Source: Bradyrhizobium huanghuaihaiense (GTDB lineage: Bacteria > Pseudomonadota > Alphaproteobacteria > Rhizobiales > Xanthobacteraceae). From it: 64,000 nt of DNA. The stretch spans positions 1 through 64,000 of the forward strand of contig NZ_VLLA01000025.1 of NCBI RefSeq assembly GCF_007830635.1, in the 5' to 3' direction. Below are positions 34,861 to 43,604 of the stretch, one piece after another. The position numbers and the translations under genes are program-made. The number at the start of each line of letters is the position of its first letter. Position 1 is the first letter of the stretch. The notes beneath the pieces were generated by a model. It saw only the letters and a list, made by a program, of their open reading frames with translations. It was not told the DNA's origin and did no database searches.

Positions 34861-37800
34861 CACGCGGCCTCCCGCTCACTGACGCGCGCGACCGGGTAGG
34901 TGTCGAGCACCTTTGTCAGGATCCCGACGCCGCTTGCGTCCGTGGGCACGAACATCCGCAGCTTCCAGGATATGATTTCACCAAAGAGGCCGTAAGCGCG
35001 GAGGCGATCGCGCATCGTGTCGTCGAATCCCCACAGCTCGATGCGATTCGCGCCCATGACACGGACGCGGCCAAGCTGGAGCCCCTCTGCGAGGTCGAGG
35101 ACGGTACGTCCCTCCATCACCGCAGCAAAGGCAGCATCCGGCGTTACCGTGGGCGCGTCCTCCGAGACGACGTTTGCGACCCACGCGGCTGAAACCTTGC
35201 GGCCGATGATGCGTTCGCCCGCATCGGTCTGGAGCCGATAGACGCGGGTCGATTCGTTCGGCAATCGTTTCCAGATGGGTAACAGCAAGCCGGCCACGAC
35301 GTGGATCGTGCTTTCCGTGAACTCAGGTACCTCGGCAAGCTCCGCCAGCCAGGCCGCGGCAAAACGTTCGCGATCCGCTTCAACCCAATGGCTCTCCGCC
35401 ATCATGTTCAAGGGGACCTGGTGCTGCTCCATAGGCCGGATCAGGCGGACGCGGCGCTCGATCTCGCCATCCTCGAGCATGATGCTCGGGGCCGGAACCT
35501 GCACGGCGGCCCGGCCCGAGCGCTCGTTGATCAGCAGGACAGCATGATTGGAAAGGCGGGCAAGGGCGTTGTCCAAACCAACAGGATGGTTACGCTGGCG
35601 CTGGACAATGGTGAGCAGCCGCGTCTCGGCGCCTGTGCGCGGATGGACATAGATCATCCTCCGGCCGCTGACGACAAAGCTTTCGGCACGGAGCGTTTCC
35701 AGCCCGAGGTCATAGGTGCCGGACGCAACAGCGCCCTCGATCCGGGCGGTCAAGAGCTGCTCGAAGGCAGTGAACAGGATATTCTGCAGGTCGATGGTGA
35801 GCGCTAACAACCTGTTCAGAAAGGTCGTGATCGGCGGCAGGTCATCCCTGAGCCCATTGGCATCCGTCAGCTTCAGGCCGGTCGCAGCCTCGAACTTCTC
35901 AAGCGAACATCCGTCGACCTTGCCTCGCGCTAGCAACGTGTAGAGTTGACGCAATGCGTCACGCCCGTACTGGCTTTCGAGATTGTCCTCGGGCCGGAAC
36001 AGCCCTTGCCCTCCGGTCTGGCGCTGGCCGCGCGTGATGGCTCCCAATGTGTCGAGCCGGCGGGCGATGGTGCTGAGGAAACGCTTTTCGGCCTTCACGT
36101 CGGTCGCGATGGGACGAAACAGCGGCGGTTGCGCCTGATTGGTCCGGTTTGTCCGGCCGAGCCCCTGTATCGCAGCATCCGCCTTCCAGCCGGGCTCGAG
36201 CAGATAGTGGACCCGCAAGCGGCGATTCCGCGCCGACAACTCGGCATGGTAACTCCTCCCGGTGCCTCCCGCGTCGGAGAACACGAGGATGCGGTTGACG
36301 TCGTCCATGAAGGCCGAGGTTTCAGCGAGATTGGCCGAACCGGCGCGGTTTTCGACCACCAACCGGTCGCCCTTACGAATGATACGGCGCGAGCGGCCGG
36401 TCACTTCGGCGACCATGTCGGTGCCGAAGCGCTGCACGATCTGATCCAGCGCGCCAGGTACCGGAGGCAGCGAGGCGAGTTTCTCGATGAGGCGGCCGCG
36501 TCGTGCTACGGCTTCCCGGCTCTCAACCGGCTGGCCATCGCGATAGACAGGCCGAGAGCCGAGGTTGCCCTCAGAGTCGGTGAACGGCTCGTAGAGCTGG
36601 ACCGGGAAGGAATGGGCGAGATAGTCGAGCACATACTCGCGCGGGGTGATGTCGACCTGGACGTCGCCCCAATCTTCGGTCGGGATCTCGGCGAGCCGGC
36701 GCTCCATCAGCGCTTCGGCCGTTGAAACAATCTGGATGACAGCGGCATGGCCGGCGTCGAGATCGCGGTCGATCGATCGGATGAGCGACGGCGTCTTCAT
36801 CGAGGTCAGCAGATGACCGAAGAAGCGCTGTTTGGCGCTCTCGAAGGCGGACCGGGCCGCGGACTTCGCCTGCCCGTTCAGCGTTCCGGTTTCGCCGGTG
36901 ATGTTGGCGGCCCGCATCGCCGCGTCGAGGTTGTTATGGATGATGCTGAACGCATCTGCATAGGCGTCGTAGATGCGAACCTGCTCCGGCGTAAGCTGGT
37001 GTTCAACGAGCTCGTACTCGACGCCCTCATAGGACAATGAGCGGGCGGCGTAGAGTCCGAGCGCCTTGAGGTCGCGCGCCAGCACCTCCATCGCCGCGAC
37101 CCCACCCTGCTCGATTGCCTCGACGAATTCGGCGAATGGAAAGTCGGCACCGCCCCAAAGGCCGAGGCGTTGGGCATAAGCGAGGTTGTGGACGGTGGTG
37201 GCGCCCGTCGCCGACACATAGACCACGCGAGCATTGGGCAAAGCGTGCTGGAGCCTCAGGCCTGCGCGCCCCTGCTGAGAGGCCGCCTGGTCGCCGCGCT
37301 CGCCCTCGCCCCCGACCGCATTCTGCATGGCATGGCTCTCGTCGAATACGATCACTCCGTCGAAGTCGGAGCCCAACCATTCAACGATCTGCCTGACACG
37401 CGAAAGCTTCTCGCCACGCTCGTCGGTGCGTAGCGTGGCATAGGTGGCAAAAAGGATGCCTTCCGAAAGCCGAATCGGCGTGCCCTGGCGAAACCGAGAC
37501 AGGGGCGTGACGAGCAGTCGCTCCATGCCGAGTGCGGACCAGTCGCGCTGGGCATCTTCGATCAGCTTGTCGGATTTGCTAATCCAGACGGCCCGGCGGC
37601 GGCCCTTGAGCCAATTGTCGAGCAGGATCCCAGCGACCTGCCGTCCCTTGCCCGCACCGGTGCCATCGCCCAAGAACCAGCCGCGGCGAAAGCGGACGGC
37701 AGTCTCTGCGTCGTCGCGCGCGGCGGCCACAACATCAAAGGTCGCATCGACCGTCCAGGAGCCCGCGAGAAACTCGGAATGCGCCTCGCCGGCATAGATG

Positions 37801-39167
37801 ATGCTCTCGATCTGTGCGTCTGACAGAACCCCATCTGGCACCAGGGTCGAATGCAGGTGCGGACGGTAAGACGGCTTCGGCGGCGCAACGGACGCCATCG
37901 CCGCCGACTGCACGAGCTTGGTCGGATGTGCACACGATCCGGGAATACGGATCGACTGCAATCCGAACTCCTCATAGAGCGCATCGGTGAGGCGGGCGCT
38001 TTCCGGCGGCGACCATTCGACGATCTTGTACGCAAGCTCCACACCTTCTGGCGCGCTCCCCGAAGTGGATGAGGGGCTGGGTGCAATGGCGCCGGCCGAT
38101 CGGGAGATTGCAGGGCGCCTAATGACGTCGGCTACGACCGGCGCAGTGACGGGCAACCTCGGGGGCGCATGCTGGGTGACCCACTCGAGCAAGGCGGGGA
38201 CATCGCCGGCCATGCCTTGCGAGGTGGGAAATGCCTTCGGATCGGCAGCGGGTAACTTGTCGATGACGAGCAGCCTCGTGTCCGTCTGAGTGCCGTGCTT
38301 GGCGTAGACGGCGCCGTCGATCGCGGCAGAAAACACGACCCGTCCGCGCTCCTGGAGGCGAACAAAGGCCTCTAGCCACGCCGGGTTATCCGGCGCAAGG
38401 CCCGCGCCAGCGATGGCGACGAGGCGTCCGCCATCGCGAAGACGCGCGAGCGCCGAAGCGATGTGCCGGAAGGCGGCGTCCGCCATTCGTCGATCGACAT
38501 TCGCCACCGCGGAGAACGGCGGGTTCATCAGAACGACGCTCGGCACAACGCTCGCGTCGAGGTGGTCATCGATCTGAGCAGCATCGAACCGCGTGACGTT
38601 AACATCCGCGAATAGATGCTCGAGCAATCCCGCCCGGCTCTCGGCCAACTCGTTCAACACCAAGTCGCCGCCGGCGAGCTCGGCAAAGATGGCGAGCAAA
38701 CCGGTCCCGGCAGAAGGCTCCAGAACGCGATCGGCGGATGTAATGGCGGCTGCGGTGCATGCAATCAGCCCAAGCGGGATCGGCGTCGAGAATTGCTGAA
38801 GCGCCTGACTGTCCTCGGAACGCCGCGTGTGGGTCGGCAGACGGTTCGCGACTTTCGCCAGCATCGGCAGCATGGCGGCCGTCGAGCCAGCCCTGGCCCG
38901 TATGGCCGGTCCGAACTTACGAAGGAACAGAACGGTTGCCGCCTCGCAGACGTCATAGGCGGTCTTCCAGTTCCAGGCGCCGGCCGCGTCGGAGGCGCCG
39001 AACGCAGCCTCCATGGCGCTACGCAGAACAGCGGCATCGATGCCCCTACCGCGTTCGAACTCGGTCAGGAGCTGTCGCGCTGCCCTGACGGCGGCGGAGG
39101 TGAAAGTTGCAGCGGCGCGCAACGAAAGCGGCGCGGCGGCAGCGCCGCCGACGAGAGATTCGGTCAT
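34860..39167 (-). CDS. strawberry-notch-type helicase fused to an N6-methyltransferase-like domain
   Basis: At 1435 residues it is the largest protein in the window. The N-terminal third has an adenine-methylase-like fold: SAM site LEPSAGTGLLAIFAEL near 150 and LMNPPFSAV near 214. The centre is an SF2 helicase of the strawberry notch family: FLGDGTGAGKGRQVAGILLD (Walker A, about 500) and IVFDESHAMQNAV (DEAH-like DESH, about 607), then VVYVSATGATTVHNLAY. The C-terminal helicase lobe includes VFSDAGGTGRSYHAELS and AAIQGLGRTNRTNQAQP. Known homologues live in plasmids, phages and ICEs and are thought to defend or process incoming DNA. Intact; preceded by a structured leader and a terminator of the gene upstream. 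Confidence 0.94.
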   Translation of the reverse strand: MTESLVGGAAAAPLSLRAAATFTSAAVRAARQLLTEFERGRGIDAAVLRSAMEAAFGASDAAGAWNWKTAYDVCEAATVLFLRKFGPAIRARAGSTAAMLPMLAKVANRLPTHTRRSEDSQALQQFSTPIPLGLIACTAAAITSADRVLEPSAGTGLLAIFAELAGGDLVLNELAESRAGLLEHLFADVNVTRFDAAQIDDHLDASVVPSVVLMNPPFSAVANVDRRMADAAFRHIASALARLRDGGRLVAIAGAGLAPDNPAWLEAFVRLQERGRVVFSAAIDGAVYAKHGTQTDTRLLVIDKLPAADPKAFPTSQGMAGDVPALLEWVTQHAPPRLPVTAPVVADVIRRPAISRSAGAIAPSPSSTSGSAPEGVELAYKIVEWSPPESARLTDALYEEFGLQSIRIPGSCAHPTKLVQSAAMASVAPPKPSYRPHLHSTLVPDGVLSDAQIESIIYAGEAHSEFLAGSWTVDATFDVVAAARDDAETAVRFRRGWFLGDGTGAGKGRQVAGILLDNWLKGRRRAVWISKSDKLIEDAQRDWSALGMERLLVTPLSRFRQGTPIRLSEGILFATYATLRTDERGEKLSRVRQIVEWLGSDFDGVIVFDESHAMQNAVGGEGERGDQAASQQGRAGLRLQHALPNARVVYVSATGATTVHNLAYAQRLGLWGGADFPFAEFVEAIEQGGVAAMEVLARDLKALGLYAARSLSYEGVEYELVEHQLTPEQVRIYDAYADAFSIIHNNLDAAMRAANITGETGTLNGQAKSAARSAFESAKQRFFGHLLTSMKTPSLIRSIDRDLDAGHAAVIQIVSTAEALMERRLAEIPTEDWGDVQVDITPREYVLDYLAHSFPVQLYEPFTDSEGNLGSRPVYRDGQPVESREAVARRGRLIEKLASLPPVPGALDQIVQRFGTDMVAEVTGRSRRIIRKGDRLVVENRAGSANLAETSAFMDDVNRILVFSDAGGTGRSYHAELSARNRRLRVHYLLEPGWKADAAIQGLGRTNRTNQAQPPLFRPIATDVKAEKRFLSTIARRLDTLGAITRGQRQTGGQGLFRPEDNLESQYGRDALRQLYTLLARGKVDGCSLEKFEAATGLKLTDANGLRDDLPPITTFLNRLLALTIDLQNILFTAFEQLLTARIEGAVASGTYDLGLETLRAESFVVSGRRMIYVHPRTGAETRLLTIVQRQRNHPVGLDNALARLSNHAVLLINERSGRAAVQVPAPSIMLEDGEIERRVRLIRPMEQHQVPLNMMAESHWVEADRERFAAAWLAELAEVPEFTESTIHVVAGLLLPIWKRLPNESTRVYRLQTDAGERIIGRKVSAAWVANVVSEDAPTVTPDAAFAAVMEGRTVLDLAEGLQLGRVRVMGANRIELWGFDDTMRDRLRAYGLFGEIISWKLRMFVPTDASGVGILTKVLDTYPVARVSEREAA

Positions 39168-39190
39168 GGCAGGAATTCTTTCGGAGAGCA

Positions 39191-39246
39191 GGAAGGGGTC
39201 GAACCGCCAGGCGCTCTCCTCTGACCTGGACGGCTCAAACCCTTCC
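39191..39246 (-). promoter_or_regulatory. structured leader B before the helicase gene
   Basis: The outer stem pairs GGAAGGG (39191-39197) with CCCTTCC (39240-39246); the inner stem pairs CCGCCAGG (39204-39211) with CCTGGACGG (39225-39233, one bulged A); the loop contains CTCTCCTCT. The ATG is 24 bases away. The architecture matches the leaders of parB and ardC. Confidence 0.55.
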
Positions 39247-39275
39247 CGGCCCGCTCTCCCTCTCAGACCTCGGGC

Positions 39276-39309
39276 ATAAAAATAGGGACCGGCGCCGCAC
39301 GCCGGTCCC
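39276..39309 (-). terminator. rho-independent terminator after the parB-like gene
   Basis: On the minus strand, GGGACCGGCG and CGCCGGTCCC form a perfect 10-bp stem with a 5-base loop (39285-39309), followed directly by TATTTTTAT. It ends transcription from parB and separates it from the helicase gene, which therefore needs its own promoter in the short gap. Confidence 0.85.
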
Positions 39310-39314
39310 CCGCG

Positions 39315-41466
39315 CTACTGCGGGACGGCCGTGCCATCCCGCTCCTTAATTTCATTCAGCCGCGTCGAGCTGTGCGGATCATCGTCGCTGGCGTTTTCCT
39401 GATCCTCATCGTCGGCGAGGAATTCGGGCAGCCGGCCCGCTTCGCCCTCCTGCCCCACTGGCGCTGCATCGGGATCGACGAGACGCAGCGGCTCCGGCAA
39501 CCAGCCTGAGCCATCCAGAAGGCGCTCGGCCTCCTTGGCCATGTCGGCCTTCTTAAGATGGTCGATCAGTTGAGCCGACGACTCGCCCTTAGCCTCCCGT
39601 ACGGCCTCCAGAATGCGCGGCTTGGTGACCCGGCCGAGATAGTTGTCGACGGAGGGCTTCCACCCTGCCTGCACCATGTCTAGCCCGACCGCCCGCGCCA
39701 GCACATCAGCGCGGTCGAGACGCGTGCGGACGCCGTGTGCTGAGACGCGAGCCTGATTGTAGCGATTGGCCGGCTCATAGACGGCATTGACCGCAAAAGA
39801 TGCACAGTGGGCGAACAGCGATGCTTGTGCACCACCATCGAGAGCCGTTAGCGCATCCCAAAGATCGTTCTCCCTCTTCGGCAACCGCGCCTTCCAGGCC
39901 TCGTGCCGCGCCTCGACAGCCTTGGCGGAGGCGCTTTCCCTCAGCCCCGGAGCTTGGGCAGGAAAGTTCGGCGTGCGAAGGCCGATCTCTAGACAGCTTC
40001 CGGATGACGCGAACCGGTAAAAGGCCGTCAGCACGAAGTTGTGCAGCACCGCTGGAACGCGATCGCAGGATTTTCTGCCAGCGCGTCGCGCAATGCCAAC
40101 GTGCGATGCGCCGTCAGCTCGGTGATCAACCGATCCGGCAGAGGCCTGGCCGCGTCGTCATCTTCTTCTTCGGCATCAGGCGCACTACCCGCGACTGCGA
40201 TGACCGTGCGCTGGACTGAAGTGCTGGGCTCCTTCCCTTCGTTCGACGACGGATCGGCGGCCTGCGCGATATCAGGATCGGTTGCCGGCACTTCGTCCTC
40301 AGGCCGGACGTAACCACGATACACGCAGAGCCGTCCTTCGGAATCGATGCTGATGAAGACACCAGCCCGGGCGATCTCCGCCGGATCGTAAAGCATCGGC
40401 CGGTTCTCGAACGCCGCCAGCGCCGACTCGATTTCGCCGAGGCGCTGATCGACTTCTTCGGGCAATTCGTCGGCATCCTGGTATTCGGTTTCAAGCTTGG
40501 CTTGCTCGGTGTTCAGGGCATCGATGGTGGCCCGCTCCCCAGGCGAGAGATCGACAGATTTTCCTTCGATTTTCCGGAGGCCTTGTGTGTGACCGTAGGA
40601 GAACTCTACGGCGACTGAGATCCACTTCCAGCCCTCGGCAGCAATCGTCTCAGCTTCGGCTTTGAGTTTTCGATCACGAGGCGGTCGAGCAACACGATAT
40701 CCTGAAGCCAACCGCCGTCGTCGTGCTCGAACAGATCCCGCAGAACGCCGCCACCCGCCTGCTGATAGGCGTCGAGGCCCACGAATTGCGCCCGGCGATC
40801 GGACCCGCGCACTGTGTTCTCGGTGAGCATGCGGCGGATCTGGTATGGCTCGTCATAACCGGAACGGCTGAGGTTCTCCCAGACTTGCTCCTGGCGGGCG
40901 TGATCCGCAGTAACTGAGAACGCCATGAGCTGCTCGAGCGTCATGCCGTCTTCGGCATAGACGTCATGCAACTTCGGCGAGACCGACGCCAGGCGCAGGC
41001 GCTGCTTGACGATCGCAGGGTTCACGAAATGGCGCGCGGCAATGTCTTCCTCGCTCATGCCGAGATCGCGGAGCGTCTGGAAGGCCCGAAACTGATCAAG
41101 CGGATGCAGGCCGACCCGCTCATCGTTCTCCGCCATCGAATCGTCCTCGGCAAGGCCCCCTTCGCGAACGACGCACGGCACCGCCTGCGTCCTCGACATC
41201 CGCTTTTGTTTCACCAGGAGCTCGAGAGCGCGATAGCGCCTGCCTCCCGCTGGTACCTCGAACATGCCGGTCTCGTTGCCATCAGGATCAACGACGGCCC
41301 GGACACTTAGACTTTGCAGAAGCGTACGCTGCGCGATGCTCTCGGCTAGCTGCTCGATCGAAACGCCGGCCTTGACGCGGCGAACGTTCGATTGGCTGAG
41401 CACGAGCTTGTTGAAGGGGATGTCCCTTGAAGGCGACAGCGTGATCTTTTGTACGGCTTTCGTCAT
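39315..41466 (-). pseudogene. ParB-like partition/nuclease protein, two single-base frameshifts
   Basis: The product would be about 715 residues. It starts MTKAVQKITLSPSRDIPFNK at 41466 with ribosome site GGAGAG. The ParB/Spo0J N-terminal domain has VLSQSNVRRVKAGVSIEQLA, GRRYRAL, and the helix-turn-helix LGMSEEDIAARHFVNPAIVK. Near 40667-40670 one A is missing from an A-run (VIEN.. versus the expected VIEKLKAEAE), and near 40052 one C/G is missing (FQRCC versus FQAVLHNF). The rest reads cleanly through to 39315. The frame breaks could be real or sequencing errors. Large ParB-like proteins are conserved in these ICEs. Confidence 0.87.
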
Positions 41467-41478
41467 TTTGGCTCTCCA

Positions 41479-41521
41479 CGACGGGCGGCCGTGAGACTCT
41501 CTCTCGGCTTCCAACCCGTCG
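41479..41521 (-). promoter_or_regulatory. structured leader B before parB
   Basis: The outer stem pairs CGACGGG (41479-41485) with CCCGTCG (41515-41521); inner CCG/CGG and GAGA/TCTC pairings enclose a CTCT loop. It starts 12 bases upstream of the ATG. The sense strand also has GAGTGAGAG a little further upstream, as at ardC. Confidence 0.55.
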
Positions 41522-41571
41522 CGAATAGCGCCCCCTCCTCTCACTCTTGCGCGGCGACAGGAGGCCAAGCA

Positions 41572-42534
41572 TCAAGCCGTCTCGTGATCGGCAACAGCCG
41601 AATCCAGCGACGCGTGCTCAATGGGCTCGGGAATGAAGCCGAGCAAATAGTCCGCGGCCTTGCTCGCCTGTGAGGCGGCACGCACGATAGCCCGATTGTC
41701 TTCGCGCAGGACTTCGAGCCAGGAGCCAATATAGTCGGCATGGCGCACGGTCGGGACGATCCCGAGCGACGCGCAGCTGAACGCGGAGCTCAACTCGGCG
41801 ACCAGTTCTTCGAAGGCATATTTCTTGGTGCCATAGGATCCGCTAAGATCGCGGTTGAGGCGCGAGCGATGTCCGGTCGCGTGGCCGAGTTCATGCAGCG
41901 CGGTGCGGTGCCAATTGATCGGCTCGAAATAGGCCTGCGGCGGCGGGACCTGCACGAAGTCTTCGGCCGGCGCGTAGAATGCGCGATCGCCACCAATCCG
42001 AAATGTGATCCCGGTGGCCCTGATCAAAGTTTCCACGGTAGGCTCGATCAGACCTGGCGGCGGTGGCGGAGCCGCGGTCGCGATCTCGCCGGGGAGTCCG
42101 TCGCATTGGTCCGTGTTGAAAACGGTAAATCGCTTGAGAAATGGAATGGCCTGCGCTTCGTCGCCGGTCTCGGCGGCGCGCTGTTTCTCATCGCGCGGCA
42201 CGAAACGGTCGGCGTAGACCACCGCGGTGCCACGCTCCCCCTTGCGCACATAGCCTCCAAGCGACAGCGCCTGCCGAAACGTGAGCCAGCTTTGACCGCT
42301 GTAACCATGCTCGATCGTGCTTCCCCAGAGCAGAAGGACGTTGATCCCGCTGTAGGACCGATCGGTCGAAGCATTTTTCGGGATGGCCAACGGCGCTTTC
42401 GCCGCGGCCGTACCCCACGGCTGAACCCAGGGGACGCGTCCGGCCTCAAGCTCGACAATGATCTTGTCGGTAATTTCGTTATAGAGGTTCGCCCGGTCCT
42501 GGCCGGCGCGCGCGCGAACAGTAGGATTTGACAT
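41572..42534 (-). CDS. ardC: ArdC-type antirestriction protein / zinc metallopeptidase
   Basis: A 320-residue ArdC protein. The N-terminal ssDNA-binding DUF1738 region has ITDKIIVELEAGRVPWVQPW and SYSGINVLLLW; the C-terminal zincin domain has the metal motif HELGHATGH at about residue 213 and the downstream Glu in FEELVAELSSAF. ArdC proteins protect incoming single-stranded DNA from restriction during conjugation. Intact, start MSNPTVRARAG. A hairpin overlapping its ribosome site and a long leader precede it. A broken second copy of its 5' part lies at 46262-46470. Confidence 0.95.
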   Translation of the reverse strand: MSNPTVRARAGQDRANLYNEITDKIIVELEAGRVPWVQPWGTAAAKAPLAIPKNASTDRSYSGINVLLLWGSTIEHGYSGQSWLTFRQALSLGGYVRKGERGTAVVYADRFVPRDEKQRAAETGDEAQAIPFLKRFTVFNTDQCDGLPGEIATAAPPPPPGLIEPTVETLIRATGITFRIGGDRAFYAPAEDFVQVPPPQAYFEPINWHRTALHELGHATGHRSRLNRDLSGSYGTKKYAFEELVAELSSAFSCASLGIVPTVRHADYIGSWLEVLREDNRAIVRAASQASKAADYLLGFIPEPIEHASLDSAVADHETA

Positions 42535-42590
42535 CGCGGTTCTCCGCGACGGGCGCCGCGAGCCTCTCTCGCAGCTTCTAACCCGTCACG
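42535..42590 (-). promoter_or_regulatory. structured leader B before ardC, with an SD-sequestering hairpin
   Basis: The outer stem pairs GACGGG (42548-42553) with CCCGTC (42582-42587); the inner stem pairs GCGAG (42558-42562) with CTCGC (42568-42572), loop CCTCT. A separate hairpin CGCGG/CCGCG (42535-42548), immediately before the ATG, places the GGAGA ribosome site partly in its stem and loop. It shares a base with the outer stem, so the two could be mutually exclusive. Confidence 0.55.
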
Positions 42591-42651
42591 AAAACCCAGC
42601 CTGCACTCTTACTCTCAGACTCTTCGCAATCTGCCAGGCTGCAGGCCTGAT

Positions 42652-42843
42652 CAGGCGTGCGCCAGGGGCGCATCGCCTTCGAGAGATGGCACCCGCAGGA
42701 GCGTGAGCATAGCGACGCCGAAGGCGGCACGCGAGACCGAGTGCGGCGACGAGACCGGTTCAATAGCGGCACCCGGGAACGGGGCAGTGATAGCGATCGC
42801 CGCAGGCGAGCCCCTTTCCCGAGTGCCCCCGGCGAGGAGCTCC
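42652..42843 (-). repeat. 192-bp conserved block upstream of ardC (copy 1)
   Basis: This block is matched by 46699-46890, also 192 bp, with a 57-bp core identical in both (42746-42802). Short frames through it are broken by indels between the copies, so conservation is probably not of a protein. It contains GCGATCGC and CCCGGG palindromes. The rest of the gap to 43000 shows nothing. Confidence 0.65.
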
Positions 42844-43000
42844 AAAGCCTAGCGCGAGATGCTCGGTCAGCTCAACCACACAATGCAGGGCTGCATCGTT
42901 TATCCGAAGAAACGCAGGCATGAGCCGGAGCCCCTGCAACTCTCGCATCGCTGATGGACTTTAGTCGTTCATTTCGGAAGTCCACCGCAGCTTCCTGCAG

Positions 43001-43246
43001 TTAAGCAACTGGTTGCTGTGTGCATGGCACGCAATGCGCTCCGTTCGGGCTTGTCTCGCATTCTGCAGGAGCCGCCAACAGCCGGCGCAGCCACTTCTGG
43101 TCTGCCTCCCGCCGGGCGTTGAAGCGATCGACGCATTTCCTGGAGCAAAGGGCCGTTCGCCACCAGTAATGGCGGATCAGCCCGAACCTTCCACCACACA
43201 CCGCACAGCACCCTCGGTTTTCGGAGCTATGAGAGCTATTCTGCAT
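43001..43246 (-). CDS. small zinc-finger-like protein
   Basis: An 81-residue protein from the ATG at 43246, which has a perfect ribosome site (AAGGAGG). It has a treble-clef-like cysteine pattern CCAVCGGRFGLIRHYWWRTA followed by LCSRKCVDRF (CxxC-x-CxxxC), then a basic helix ARREADQKWLRRLL. This pattern resembles small HNH-like or FCS zinc fingers, but the catalytic residues are absent. Similar short genes are common in bradyrhizobial accessory DNA. Function unknown. Confidence 0.65.
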   Translation of the reverse strand: MQNSSHSSENRGCCAVCGGRFGLIRHYWWRTALCSRKCVDRFNARREADQKWLRRLLAAPAECETSPNGAHCVPCTQQPVA

Positions 43247-43604
43247 TTTCGCCTCCTTTGGCGGACGCTCGTGCGGCAACATCGTGCCCGCACGTAAAGA
43301 GCGGCACCGTTTCTGCTAAATGTGGCTGCATTTTCGGGCACCGGGCGCACGAGCTCGGCTCTTTGTGCGCCCTCGTGGCGAAGCGATACGCTCGATCGCG
43401 TTGCGTCGCCCGATTAATCGGCGACTGTAGCCAGGTTTTGATCTCGAATGATGCAATGAGCAGCGCTGGAGAGACAAAATCCTGCGCAGATGCATACAAT
43501 GCCGGCGTTTTTCGCCGGATACCTCCTCGGGGTAGCAGCATCCCACTGTACCCGCGAGTCCAGTTCCGGCGCGGTCGACTCAGGAGGGGCGACGTGTGAT
43601 CGCC
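43247..43604. other. spacer without recognised gene
   Basis: Short overlapping frames only. It contains the upstream region of the zinc-finger gene and the 3' breakpoint of the truncated PAS protein. Confidence 0.4.
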
